A stretch of 30,706 nt of DNA, taken from positions 1 to 30,706 of the forward strand of contig JAYYYF010000028.1 in assembly GCA_036340635.1 (NCBI GenBank). The letters are read 5' to 3'. This DNA is from GCA-002728855 sp036340635 (GTDB lineage: Bacteria; Bacteroidota; Bacteroidia; Flavobacteriales; Flavobacteriaceae). Both the position numbers and the translations under genes were made by a program. Positions 16,709-24,665 of this stretch are shown one piece after another. The notes under the pieces are model-generated. The model worked only from the letters and a program-made list of their open reading frames with translations. It was not told the DNA's origin and made no database searches. How positions within the stretch are numbered: the stretch's first letter is position 1; each line of letters starts with the position of its first letter.

Positions 16709-18043
16709 TTATTTTAGAGCACTCCATATTAAGTACCCAATTAAAACAAGTAAAAATCCAAGGATTCCTTGAAGAAATGTTCCAACTGTATGGGTTTTAT
16801 AAGCTGTTTTAATATCCATTTCACTCATTTGCGAAACTATCCAAAAGTAGGAATCGTTTGCATGGGAAATAGTCATAGACCCAACGCCTAATGACATAAT
16901 GGCCCAAACTTTTCCCATTTCACTATCTAATCCTAGGGTAGGCAATAATGGGAAAATGATTGTTGAAGTTGTTATAATCGCAACTGTTGAGGATCCTTGA
17001 GCTGTTTTCAAAACTGCTGCTATTAGGAAGGGAATCATTATACTTAAAACGTTTATTGAGGTAAAACTTTCTAGATAATTTTCTATTGAGACATATTGAA
17101 TTATTGCTCCAAGAGATCCGCCAATGCCCGTTATGAGAATTATCGGGACAGCATTTTTAAATCCTTTAATAATAGAATTTTTTATAAATGAAGGGGAGTT
17201 ATTTTTTTTCAAAAAAAAGGAAATCAGAACCCCAATCAAGAGTGCTCCATTAGGATTTGTTATCAGGTTTAGAAAATATAAAAAAGCAGAATCACCTTGA
17301 GAATAATTAAGAAAAGATCCAATACACATTAGAACGATGGGAACAATTATAGGACCTATTGAAAGATTAAAAGAAGGAGCATTATTTTCTGTTCCAAAAC
17401 TTATATGAAAAGATTTTCCCAGGTCTAAATTTTTATTTCTTTTTACCAAATACTGGCCATATAATCCCCCACAGAAAGATAGTATAAAGGCTAATATCCC
17501 GCCACAAATGATCAATAGAAACAAATTTTCAAGGGATAGATTTGAGGCCGCCGCCAAAGGCCCAGGTGTTGGTGGGACGAGAACATGAGGAGCAAAAAGA
17601 CCAGTAGATAAAGCTACACTCAAACCTACTAAAGGTGTTTTTGTTTGTTTGGACAAAGTTTTGTTAACGTTTGACAATATTACAAAAGCAGCATCACAAA
17701 AAACAGGAATGGATACAAAGTATCCTATGGTACTTATTGCGTATGGTAAAGGAAGGTTTTTAAGGGATTTTATTAGCCCATTCGCTATTGACATTGTGCC
17801 CTTTGACAGCTCCAAGGCAGAACCAATTATAGTTCCACAAAGAATGAGCAAGCCTATATTTTTTATAGTTTTCCAAAAGCCTGATCCTATTACAAAAGGA
17901 ATTTCAGCTATTGGGATTCTTATAAGAAAAGAAAGAAACAAAGCGGCAAGGAGCAAAGTAATTATCGGGTTGATCTTCAGATATGAAGTTCCAATGATAA
18001 TCCATAGAATTACTATAAAAATAAATCCAAGTGTTTCTAACAT
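16709..18043 (-). CDS. GntP-family permease, probably for glycerate or a related sugar acid
   Basis: 444 residues, very hydrophobic, with about 12 membrane segments. The conserved GntP segment VPPTPGPLAAASNL lies near residues 155-168, and the C-terminal half has GIGGSLGAIIQ, LKTAQGSSTVAIITT and SHANDSYFWIVSQM, all typical of gluconate:proton symporters. It starts immediately after the stop of the glycerate kinase gene (18044), so the two form an operon. The likely substrate is therefore glycerate or a compound converted to it, taken up with protons and phosphorylated by the kinase. Confidence 0.92.
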   Translation of the reverse strand: MLETLGFIFIVILWIIIGTSYLKINPIITLLLAALFLSFLIRIPIAEIPFVIGSGFWKTIKNIGLLILCGTIIGSALELSKGTMSIANGLIKSLKNLPLPYAISTIGYFVSIPVFCDAAFVILSNVNKTLSKQTKTPLVGLSVALSTGLFAPHVLVPPTPGPLAAASNLSLENLFLLIICGGILAFILSFCGGLYGQYLVKRNKNLDLGKSFHISFGTENNAPSFNLSIGPIIVPIVLMCIGSFLNYSQGDSAFLYFLNLITNPNGALLIGVLISFFLKKNNSPSFIKNSIIKGFKNAVPIILITGIGGSLGAIIQYVSIENYLESFTSINVLSIMIPFLIAAVLKTAQGSSTVAIITTSTIIFPLLPTLGLDSEMGKVWAIMSLGVGSMTISHANDSYFWIVSQMSEMDIKTAYKTHTVGTFLQGILGFLLVLIGYLIWSALK

Positions 18044-19186
18044 CTAAAGAAAGGATTTTGAGTTTTTGAAATTACTTAAAACGGTTAAAAGCTTTCCAAT
18101 GATAAGTTCATTTGTTTTCTTCATTGCTTCAGACAAATTCATGTTTTTTGGATTTATTGAATATATCCCAAAAGGACCATCTAAGTTAAGATTCTTCTTT
18201 TCTGTTTTAACTTTACCAGCAAGAATTATTGTTGGCACTTTATGTTTTGATGCTATTGATGCTATTTTGTATGGGACTTTTCCATATTTGCTTTGCTCAT
18301 CAAAGCTTCCTTCACCAGTAATTACAAGATCAGAGGCTTTAATTTTCTTGTTCAGATGAACATGTTTTGATATTAAATCAAACCCATTTTCAATAACTCC
18401 CCCTAGAAGACCTAAAATTCCAGCTGCACAACCTCCAGCTGCACCTCCGCTAGAAATATTATGAATCGAAATATCAAATTTATTTTTTATAAGCTCAGCA
18501 AATATTAAACCATTATTTTCCAAAGTTTTTATATCATCTTTATTTGCTCCCTTTTGAGAAGCATATGTATTTGCAGCTCCTATTTCACCCAGTAAAGGGT
18601 TTGTAACATCGCATGCCATTGTAATGTTTACACCTTTAAGTTCTTCTATGAGATTTGATTTGTCAATTATATGACACTGATTTAAATGACCTCCTCCTAA
18701 AGGGATGGGTAATTGGGATTTGTTTAGTAACTTTCCCCCAAGTGCAACAAAAATACCAGTCCCCAAGTCATGAGTAGCACTGCCTCCAAGTCCAAGGAAA
18801 ATGTTTTTACAGTTAGATTTTAAAGCATGTTTTATTTGCAGTCCTGTCCCGTATGTAGAAGTTAACATCGGATTCTTCTCTGATTCTTTTATTTGCATTA
18901 ATCCTGAAGCTTGTGACAATTCTATCCATGCAGATTTTCCGTTGTTAAAAACGAAATAAGGCTTTTTGATTGTTCTTCCAAGAGGATCTAATGCATCACA
19001 ATGAACCATTTTTCCTTCAATTGTCTTTTCAAATAGATCAATCGCTCCTTCTCCTCCATCAGAAAAGGGAATTATTTCTAGAAGGGATTTTGGGAAAACT
19101 CTTTTTACTCCAATGGAGATACTTTTGGATACTTCCTTTGCTGTTAGGCAGCCTTTAAAGGAATCGGGGGCAATTAAAACTCTCAT
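18044..19186 (-). CDS. glxK: glycerate 2-kinase (GarK/GlxK type)
   Basis: 380 residues, the usual length for type 1 glycerate kinases. It begins MRVLIAPDSFKGCLTAKEVS, the family signature, followed by IPFSDGGEGAIDLF, FLGLGGSATHDLGTG near 131-145, ACDVTNPLLGE near 190-200, SSGGAAGGCAAGILG and DLVITGEGSFDEQSKYGKVP. It phosphorylates D-glycerate to 2-phosphoglycerate for entry into lower glycolysis. The GntP permease follows with no gap. The gene is divergent from the exported VOC gene across a 71-base spacer. Confidence 0.95.
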   Translation of the reverse strand: MRVLIAPDSFKGCLTAKEVSKSISIGVKRVFPKSLLEIIPFSDGGEGAIDLFEKTIEGKMVHCDALDPLGRTIKKPYFVFNNGKSAWIELSQASGLMQIKESEKNPMLTSTYGTGLQIKHALKSNCKNIFLGLGGSATHDLGTGIFVALGGKLLNKSQLPIPLGGGHLNQCHIIDKSNLIEELKGVNITMACDVTNPLLGEIGAANTYASQKGANKDDIKTLENNGLIFAELIKNKFDISIHNISSGGAAGGCAAGILGLLGGVIENGFDLISKHVHLNKKIKASDLVITGEGSFDEQSKYGKVPYKIASIASKHKVPTIILAGKVKTEKKNLNLDGPFGIYSINPKNMNLSEAMKKTNELIIGKLLTVLSNFKNSKSFL

Positions 19187-19257
19187 TTTTTTTGATCTTT
19201 CAAAAATTAATTATAAGTAGAGATAAATTTATAATTTTAGTAAAATAAGTTTTTAAA

Positions 19258-19701
19258 ATGAAAATTTTTACATTCACCATAATTTTATTTTCTGCAATGG
19301 CTACTGCACAAACAAAAAAAATAGATCTCAAGGTTGATCACCAGGCTTTACTTGTTAACGATCTAAAAAAATCAGGAGATTTTTATATAAAAGTTTTAGG
19401 ATTTGAAGAAATCGAAAATGCTTCGGGAGGGTCTCCTAAAAGATGGTTTAAAAATTCTGAGGGTAAAGAAATACATTTGATTCATAGGGGAAAGATTGTC
19501 GAGGAATTACCTAAAGACATACACATGGCATATAAAGTTGAAGATATTCTTTCTTTTATTGAACACCTTAATAGGTTAGGGATAGAATTTTCAGATTGGC
19601 CTGGGAATAAGAATCAAGTGCAATTAAGGCAGGATGGATTTAATCAAATTTATATACAAGATCCAACCGGATATTGGATTGAGATTAATGATGTTAAATA
19701 A
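19258..19701 (+). CDS. exported VOC-superfamily (glyoxalase/dioxygenase-fold) protein
   Basis: 147 residues with a signal peptide (MKIFTFTIILFSAMATAQ, cut near residue 18). A single VOC domain follows: VDHQALLVNDLKKSGDFYIK and then VLGFEE at 26-51, EIHLIH near 71-76, IHMAYKVEDI near 88-97 and the closing DPTGYWIEIND. Candidate metal ligands are His28, His73 (or Glu71), His89 and Glu142, so the metal site appears intact. Family members isomerise, cleave or dioxygenate small molecules; the substrate cannot be read from sequence. Export to the periplasm is unusual compared with cytoplasmic glyoxalase I. It is divergent from the glycerate kinase operon. Confidence 0.85.
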   Translation: MKIFTFTIILFSAMATAQTKKIDLKVDHQALLVNDLKKSGDFYIKVLGFEEIENASGGSPKRWFKNSEGKEIHLIHRGKIVEELPKDIHMAYKVEDILSFIEHLNRLGIEFSDWPGNKNQVQLRQDGFNQIYIQDPTGYWIEINDVK

Positions 19702-19718
19702 TTCTGATTTGCCATCAA

Positions 19719-20111
19719 CTAATCTAGACATGTTGCATTTTCAACTTCTTCTTTAGTAAAAGTGTGAGGATATTGAATTGTTGTTTTTACCCCTTCAAAC
19801 AACCCAGAGGTTATAGTTCCTCTTAAATTCAGCACTACTTCTAAATCAATAAAATCTTCACATACTTGAGCATATTCATTGGGAGCTTGAATTTTTATTG
19901 TTCCTGCATCAACATTCATCACACCTTCTCCAAATTGTTCCAGCAGGCCGTCTTCAAATTCATCACCAACACCAAGAAAAATTCCGTCTTCTGAATATTT
20001 AATATTATTTACTTCAAAACTAATGAGGCAGGATTCACATAAATCCTCGTTAGATTCTTTTTTGCAGTTTAACATTAAAAGAAATAATAAAATAAGAATG
20101 AAATTTTTCAT
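19719..20111 (-). CDS. small lipoprotein of unknown function
   Basis: 130 residues with a lipoprotein signal (MKNFILILLFLLMLNC, lipid Cys16). The mature protein is acidic and beta-rich, with a further CESC pair at about 25-28 and single cysteines at VCEDF and near the end (ATCLD), so disulfides are possible. SFEVNNIKYSEDGIFLGVGD suggests a small beta-sandwich like those in Bacteroidota lipoproteins of the DUF6252 kind, but I cannot assign it to a family. Its stop is 17 bases from the convergent VOC stop, and it lies 62 bases downstream of the PLP enzyme gene. Confidence 0.7.
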   Translation of the reverse strand: MKNFILILLFLLMLNCKKESNEDLCESCLISFEVNNIKYSEDGIFLGVGDEFEDGLLEQFGEGVMNVDAGTIKIQAPNEYAQVCEDFIDLEVVLNLRGTITSGLFEGVKTTIQYPHTFTKEEVENATCLD

Positions 20112-20173
20112 TCACTTTTTTTTAATGGCACAAATCTATAAAATAAACTTTGGTTTTTAATATTTATAGAGAG

Positions 20174-21430
20174 CTAAGACATATCTTTCAGCGCTTCAAT
20201 TAATGTATCTAATTCACCTATGGAAGTAAAAACATTTGGCGTTATTCTACACCCTTGAACGTTTGCATAATCTATTGCAACAGTAAATATTTTGTAGTCA
20301 GTCATTAATTTTTTTGCAAGATCAGAAGGAGAAATACCTTTTATCCCAACATTTGCAATCCCACAACTTCTGAAGGATTCTATGGGAGTATTAATTATAA
20401 TATTTGAAACATTTCTTAAAGCAGAGGTCCAATAGTTTTGTAAAAATCTAAGTCTTTCTTCTTTTCGTTTAAGCCCCATCCAATTCAGATAATCAATAGC
20501 ATTTAAAATAGCTAAGTCAGTGTGAACAGGATGTGTTCCAATATGATTTAATCTTTTGACATTATTTTTTTCCTCAACGTGACTAGCAATTAGCGGCCAT
20601 ATTTTTGATATTCTTTTTTTGTTCACGTACAATATTCCTGATCCAAGTGGAGCAGCAAGCCATTTATGAAGACTAGAACCATAGTAATCGCATCCAAGTT
20701 CTGATATTTTAAAATCAAAATGGCCAACACAGTGAGCCCCATCGACCATGACTTCAACACTATTTTTATGAGCCATCTCACAAATCTTTTTTATTGGTAA
20801 AATTTGTCCAGTAATATTTATCATATGAGGAACCATCATTAAACGTGTCTTTTCAGATATTTGATTTTCATATAAGGAGACTATTTCTTCATCAGATTTA
20901 GGATGATTAGGAATAGATATTACTTTGTTAGTAATTCCATGCCGTTTAGAAACTTGTTTAAACATTTGTTTCATTGAGCCATAGTCTTGATCAGCATATA
21001 TAGCCTCATCACCTTTTATCCAAGGGAATCCACTTATGATTAGATCTAGAGATTCTGTTGTATTGCGAGTTATAATTAGTTCTTCTTTTGTACAACCAAC
21101 AAGATCAGCGAGACTTTTTGTAACCTGTTCTTTATCTTTTTCAAGGTAATTTCTCATGTAAAAAGAGCCCTCATAATTAATTCTTTTTACATGATCAATA
21201 AAACTTGTTAAAGTTGGATTTGGAATGATATTGTAGAATCCACTTTCAAGATTAATATAATCAGGATTTAAATTGTATTGTGAACGAACAACTTCCCATA
21301 ATTCATCCCTTTTAGTTATTTTTTTCAGCGAATCAATAGACGATGTTTCACAAAAAATATCTAAGGGTTGATTAAAAAAAGGAATTAGACTGAAGGCTCC
21401 AAAAGATTTAATGAACGTTCTTTTTTCCAT
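20174..21430 (-). CDS. exported class V aminotransferase-fold PLP enzyme (isopenicillin-N-epimerase-like)
   Basis: 418 residues. The N-terminus MEKRTFIKSFGAFSLIPFF looks like a Tat signal with KR in place of RR, suggesting export of the folded holoenzyme. The core matches fold-type I class V enzymes: LESGFYNIIPNP near 61-72, TRNTTESLDLIISG near 121-134 (phosphate-binding segment), VMVDGAHCVG with Asp230 and His233, and SSLHKWLAAPLGSG with the Schiff-base Lys256. Relatives include isopenicillin N epimerase-like proteins and cysteine desulfurases; absence of the desulfurase Cys loop favours the former. The reaction is unknown: epimerisation, beta-elimination or C-S cleavage are possible. It follows the M81 gene by 10 bases, so the two are co-transcribed. 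Confidence 0.88.
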   Translation of the reverse strand: MEKRTFIKSFGAFSLIPFFNQPLDIFCETSSIDSLKKITKRDELWEVVRSQYNLNPDYINLESGFYNIIPNPTLTSFIDHVKRINYEGSFYMRNYLEKDKEQVTKSLADLVGCTKEELIITRNTTESLDLIISGFPWIKGDEAIYADQDYGSMKQMFKQVSKRHGITNKVISIPNHPKSDEEIVSLYENQISEKTRLMMVPHMINITGQILPIKKICEMAHKNSVEVMVDGAHCVGHFDFKISELGCDYYGSSLHKWLAAPLGSGILYVNKKRISKIWPLIASHVEEKNNVKRLNHIGTHPVHTDLAILNAIDYLNWMGLKRKEERLRFLQNYWTSALRNVSNIIINTPIESFRSCGIANVGIKGISPSDLAKKLMTDYKIFTVAIDYANVQGCRITPNVFTSIGELDTLIEALKDMS

Positions 21431-21440
21431 AAATCACAGT

Positions 21441-23015
21441 TTAAAAATCTTCAGAAGATTCAATTAGTCTAACTTTAAGATTTGGCTTTTCCATTTCATA
21501 GTCCATTGGGAACATTGGTCTGTTTATTCTTTTATAATCAAGTCTTTCTATATCTTGGTCAACACCACCTGGGGTTAAAGCCATTATCCAATCACCTCTC
21601 ATTTGATAAAGTTCAGGAACTAGATATCCAATTTTTACAATTATAATATTTGTTTTATTTGGATTAAGGCCAAGGTCTGTAAAATCAGCTTTTTTGTGAT
21701 ATGGCTTTCTCTTCTTTGTTACAATTACATAAATACTTCCCGATTTTATTACTACCTCAGTTTCAGCATGAACGTCTCCATGTTTTATTTTTTCAATTAT
21801 GCCAGATAATTTAATTGGAGGAGAATAACGATCGTCAATTGTTGCGCCAACATATTCTTCAACTCTAGCTCCAACACCTAGCTCTACTGCTTTTTTAATC
21901 ATTTTGGGACCTGGTATAGATGCGTAAATTACTGAAGGTCCATTTGCGGAATTAAATTCTTTTCTTGAAAGTATTTCTCTTAAAGTCCAGGTTACATCAC
22001 CAGCTCCTCCTGCTGTAGGATTATCACCCATATCACTTATAATAAATGGCATTTTCTCACTTGAAATAGCTTTTTTAAGACTTTTTTCAAGAGTAGTTGT
22101 TGGAGCAACAAAAGCAAATTCTTTTCTTACTTTCCAAAAATTGTCTGCAAGGTTTTCAGCAGTTTTTGACACTATTTCTTTTTCATCTCCAGTAACCATA
22201 ACTACAGCATGATTCCTAGGTTCATCAGCCCATGGATAGCCAACCCATATTGCTGCATCAATAATTCCTTTCTGATTTGCTGCTGGTTTAACTTTTGCAT
22301 ATAGACTTTTGCCAGGCTCTATCCTGGTGCTTGTTTTTTCTCCAGGGAGAAGAATTGGCACAGGTATCCATGCTTTATATCTTGGTTTACCCTTACCACT
22401 ATCTATTCTATACAATAAATTTTCTAACGCTCTTTTTTTTGATTCAATAGCATCTTCATGGGGAGCCATCCTATAACAGGTTATTAGGTCTGTATTTTGG
22501 GCAAGCTTTACAGAAACATTTCCATGTAGATCCATAGATGTTGAAATTATAGTTTCTTTTCCAATAACTTCTCTTATTCTAGTGATCAAATCTCCTTCGG
22601 GATCATCCAACCCAACTACACTCATTGCTCCATGTATATCAAAGAACAAACCATCATATGGAAGGTTTTTTTTAAGCATATTTAGTGTCTTATTAACCAA
22701 AGATTCATATGCCTCTCTAGTTACTATCCCTCCAGGTAAGGCATGCCCTCTTAGTGTAGGGAACCAAATTGCTTTTTTTCTGTTTATTGAATCTTTCGAC
22801 AAGAAAGGATAGTAAGAAAACACTTCTTCTCCTTCTCTAGCATGAAAGGCTTCTTCATGAGTAAATGCAGGAGAGAATGTACTTGATTCTATTGCTAAAC
22901 CAGCAATTGCTATTCGCGGTAATTTTTTGCTTGAAGGATTTTCACAACCCCATATAAATAATGAGATTGAGGTAATTAAAAATTTTAAAACAGTTGATCT
23001 TTTAGCTGGCTTCAT
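21441..23015 (-). CDS. M81-family (MlrC-like) metallopeptidase lipoprotein, copy 2
   Basis: 524 residues from the ATG at 23015 (MKPAKRSTVLKFLITSISLF). An upstream codon at 23039 is also open but abuts a terminator and lengthens the signal. The lipobox FIWGC puts lipid Cys at 24. RIAIAGLAIESSTFSP is the textbook MlrC N-terminal signature, followed by FFDIHGAMSV, MDLHGNVS and RMAPHEDA with the same D-x-H-x21-H zinc spacing as copy 1, then DMGDNPTAGGAGDVTW of the C-terminal domain. It is closer to classical MlrC than copy 1, which has no GGAGD loop. It is coupled to the PLP enzyme gene 10 bases downstream, hinting that its hydrolysis product feeds that enzyme. Confidence 0.9.
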   Translation of the reverse strand: MKPAKRSTVLKFLITSISLFIWGCENPSSKKLPRIAIAGLAIESSTFSPAFTHEEAFHAREGEEVFSYYPFLSKDSINRKKAIWFPTLRGHALPGGIVTREAYESLVNKTLNMLKKNLPYDGLFFDIHGAMSVVGLDDPEGDLITRIREVIGKETIISTSMDLHGNVSVKLAQNTDLITCYRMAPHEDAIESKKRALENLLYRIDSGKGKPRYKAWIPVPILLPGEKTSTRIEPGKSLYAKVKPAANQKGIIDAAIWVGYPWADEPRNHAVVMVTGDEKEIVSKTAENLADNFWKVRKEFAFVAPTTTLEKSLKKAISSEKMPFIISDMGDNPTAGGAGDVTWTLREILSRKEFNSANGPSVIYASIPGPKMIKKAVELGVGARVEEYVGATIDDRYSPPIKLSGIIEKIKHGDVHAETEVVIKSGSIYVIVTKKRKPYHKKADFTDLGLNPNKTNIIIVKIGYLVPELYQMRGDWIMALTPGGVDQDIERLDYKRINRPMFPMDYEMEKPNLKVRLIESSEDF

Positions 23016-23044
23016 TTTTAAAAAAATAATCTGATTCAATATAA

Positions 23045-23073
23045 TAAAAAAAGACCTCGAAAAGAGGTCTTTT
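23045..23073 (-). terminator. intrinsic terminator after the tandem NTF2-like lipoprotein gene
   Basis: A perfect 10-bp stem (AAAAGACCTC at 23049-23058 with GAGGTCTTTT at 23064-23073, plus-strand view) and a 5-base loop. Reading on the minus strand, the stem runs into TTTTTTTATTAT. It separates the lipoprotein gene from the M81/PLP operon. Its symmetry may also stop transcription from the other side. Confidence 0.9.
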
Positions 23074-23093
23074 AGCAGATTGATTTTTTGTCA

Positions 23094-24038
23094 TTATTTA
23101 ATTTTTCTGGAAAATTGGGTCATATTATCAATTTTTCCATCGAGATTAAAGTAAAAAAACTCAACTAATTCTCTATCCCAAACACTATCATCTCTCATCA
23201 CTCTTTTTTCTCTTGAAGTTACAATTACTCCAGAGGCGGGGTCTGTATCATATATTTTAAGAGGGACTATTGAATAAGGTTTCCAACTTACTGATTTGTA
23301 ATCTTTAAAGTATCCTTCCCACATGCTAGGGGTGAATAGCGCTTTTCTGCCATCTTCATATTCAATATTTACCTCGTCAGCAAATGGTATTTTGCAACCT
23401 TCAACATCCATTTTGTTATAGCTCTCTACTAATTTTTCGATTGCCTCTACTTCTCCTCTATTAGAAAAAACCAATCCTCTGCCGGTGTATTGGTTGTCAG
23501 TTTTACCAAAAAATTTACCCCCTACAGCTAGACCAAATTCATTGGTTGGGTAGTTTGCTCTCCATTGGGCAAATCCATCAATTTTATTATCAGTGTCAAC
23601 CGTAAAGATCTCCATCAAATTTTGCTTTTGTTTTGATCCGTTTTTCCAATTTCTCTCTTCAACAGACCAAGTCAAAACTTGTGTTTTATCACTTCCCTCA
23701 ATTTTTACTGGGATTATTGCATATGGTTTCATGGAGATAGACTCCATTGAATCAAGCCATCTTTTGTTATTATCATAGTTTTTTTCTGTAAACTCTTTGC
23801 TGTAGTGCTTAAACATTTCATCAACATCTTTAGCACTGTAGTGTTTAGCAATATTTAAAACAGCAGTAACAGCATCATCATTTCCCAAAACATATTTTTT
23901 GCCATTATTTTCCCCTTCTCCAAGGAATTTGCCTCCGGACGGTGATTTAAGGCAAAAGATGCATTTATTTCCAGATTTATTTTGCGTACACGCAACTAAT
24001 GTCAAAAAAGTTACGCCTAATAGAATTATTTTTTTCAT
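23094..24038 (-). CDS. lipoprotein with two tandem NTF2/SnoaL-like domains
   Basis: 314 residues from the ATG at 24038 (MKKIILLGVTFLTLVAC, lipid Cys17). The TTG further upstream lies inside the promoter box. A CIFC pair at 26-29 follows the lipid anchor. Two homologous halves are visible: GGKFLGEG...MKPYAIIPVKI...DNKIDGFAQ (about 35-172) and GGKFFGKT...WKPYSIVPLKI...DGKIDNMTQ (about 175-312). Each has an Asn/Asp-rich helix with HYSAKDVDEMFKHYS or SYNKMDVEGCK, typical of NTF2-like ester-cyclase/SnoaL folds. The ligand is unknown and it may be a binding protein. It is a single-gene unit with its own promoter box and terminator, divergent from the RidA gene. Confidence 0.78.
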   Translation of the reverse strand: MKKIILLGVTFLTLVACTQNKSGNKCIFCLKSPSGGKFLGEGENNGKKYVLGNDDAVTAVLNIAKHYSAKDVDEMFKHYSKEFTEKNYDNNKRWLDSMESISMKPYAIIPVKIEGSDKTQVLTWSVEERNWKNGSKQKQNLMEIFTVDTDNKIDGFAQWRANYPTNEFGLAVGGKFFGKTDNQYTGRGLVFSNRGEVEAIEKLVESYNKMDVEGCKIPFADEVNIEYEDGRKALFTPSMWEGYFKDYKSVSWKPYSIVPLKIYDTDPASGVIVTSREKRVMRDDSVWDRELVEFFYFNLDGKIDNMTQFSRKIK

Positions 24039-24056
24039 ATGATTTATTTTAATCCT

Positions 24057-24064
24057 CAAATATA
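24057..24064 (-). promoter_or_regulatory. -7 promoter box TATATTTG upstream of the tandem NTF2-like gene
   Basis: It is an exact TAnnTTTG match, 18 bases before the ATG at 24038. No good TTG is present at -33 spacing, so it is supported by position and consensus only. Confidence 0.45.
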
Positions 24065-24121
24065 TGGAACCTTTATGGAGGATTGTGCTAAAAAAATTAA
24101 TTATATTGTTAAAAAAACACT

Positions 24122-24583
24122 ATGAAACAATTTGTGTCTTTGCTTGTTGCAATCTTATTTGTTGGATGTTTTAATACTACCACAAACAATAATCAAATTT
24201 CAGATTCTAAAAAACAAATAGAATTTTTTAACACTTCTGATGAATATCCTTTTTCAGAGGCTACTGTGGTTAATAATGTAATTTATTTGTCTGGAAAAAT
24301 AGGGACTGATCCAAACACAGGGGAACTTGTTGAAGGGGGAATTGTTGCTGAGACTAAGCAAATAATGGATAACATAAAGAATACATTGACCAAAATGGGG
24401 AGTTCTATGGATAATATTTTCAAATGCACCTGTATGCTTGCAGATATTAGTGAGTGGAAGCAAATGAGTGATGTCTACAGAACTTATTTTAAGGAGAATC
24501 TTCCTTCAAGAAGTGCTTTTGCTGGATCAGGATTAGCTCTTGGAGCAAGAGTTGAAATAGAATGTTGGGCAATTAAAGACTGA
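24122..24583 (+). CDS. lipoprotein RidA-family (YjgF/UK114) imine deaminase
   Basis: 153 residues. A lipoprotein signal (MKQFVSLLVAILFVGC, lipid Cys16) precedes a complete RidA domain: YPFSEATVVNNVIYLSGKIG near 42-61, VAETKQIMDNIKNTLTKMGS, then LPSRSAFAGSGLALGARVEI and ECWA. The Arg in PSRS is at the position of the catalytic Arg105 of E. coli RidA, and the Glu of VEIE is kept. RidA hydrolyses reactive enamines and imines such as 2-aminoacrylate, normally in the cytoplasm; lipid anchoring places this one outside. Its neighbourhood includes an exported PLP enzyme, the kind that generates such intermediates. It is divergent from the tandem NTF2-like gene, with 83 bases between. Confidence 0.9.
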   Translation: MKQFVSLLVAILFVGCFNTTTNNNQISDSKKQIEFFNTSDEYPFSEATVVNNVIYLSGKIGTDPNTGELVEGGIVAETKQIMDNIKNTLTKMGSSMDNIFKCTCMLADISEWKQMSDVYRTYFKENLPSRSAFAGSGLALGARVEIECWAIKD

Positions 24584-24665
24584 TCTAGTCGGTCAGTATG
24601 AGGAAGGAGATATAATTAAATAAACCTTAGAGAGGTCGGTTGTTTTAAAGTATATTGAAAATAGT

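Noticed and set aside
17649..18047. 132-codon open frame opposite the start of the GntP permease
   Set aside because: It is antisense to a well-supported membrane protein gene and looks like no known family.
24039..24059. TTG start for the tandem NTF2-like lipoprotein (7 extra residues)
   Set aside because: It overlaps the TATATTTG box and would put extra residues before a compact lipoprotein signal.
24584..24665. Possible small RNA or regulatory element between RidA and the next gene
   Set aside because: No stable hairpin, promoter box or conserved motif was visible.
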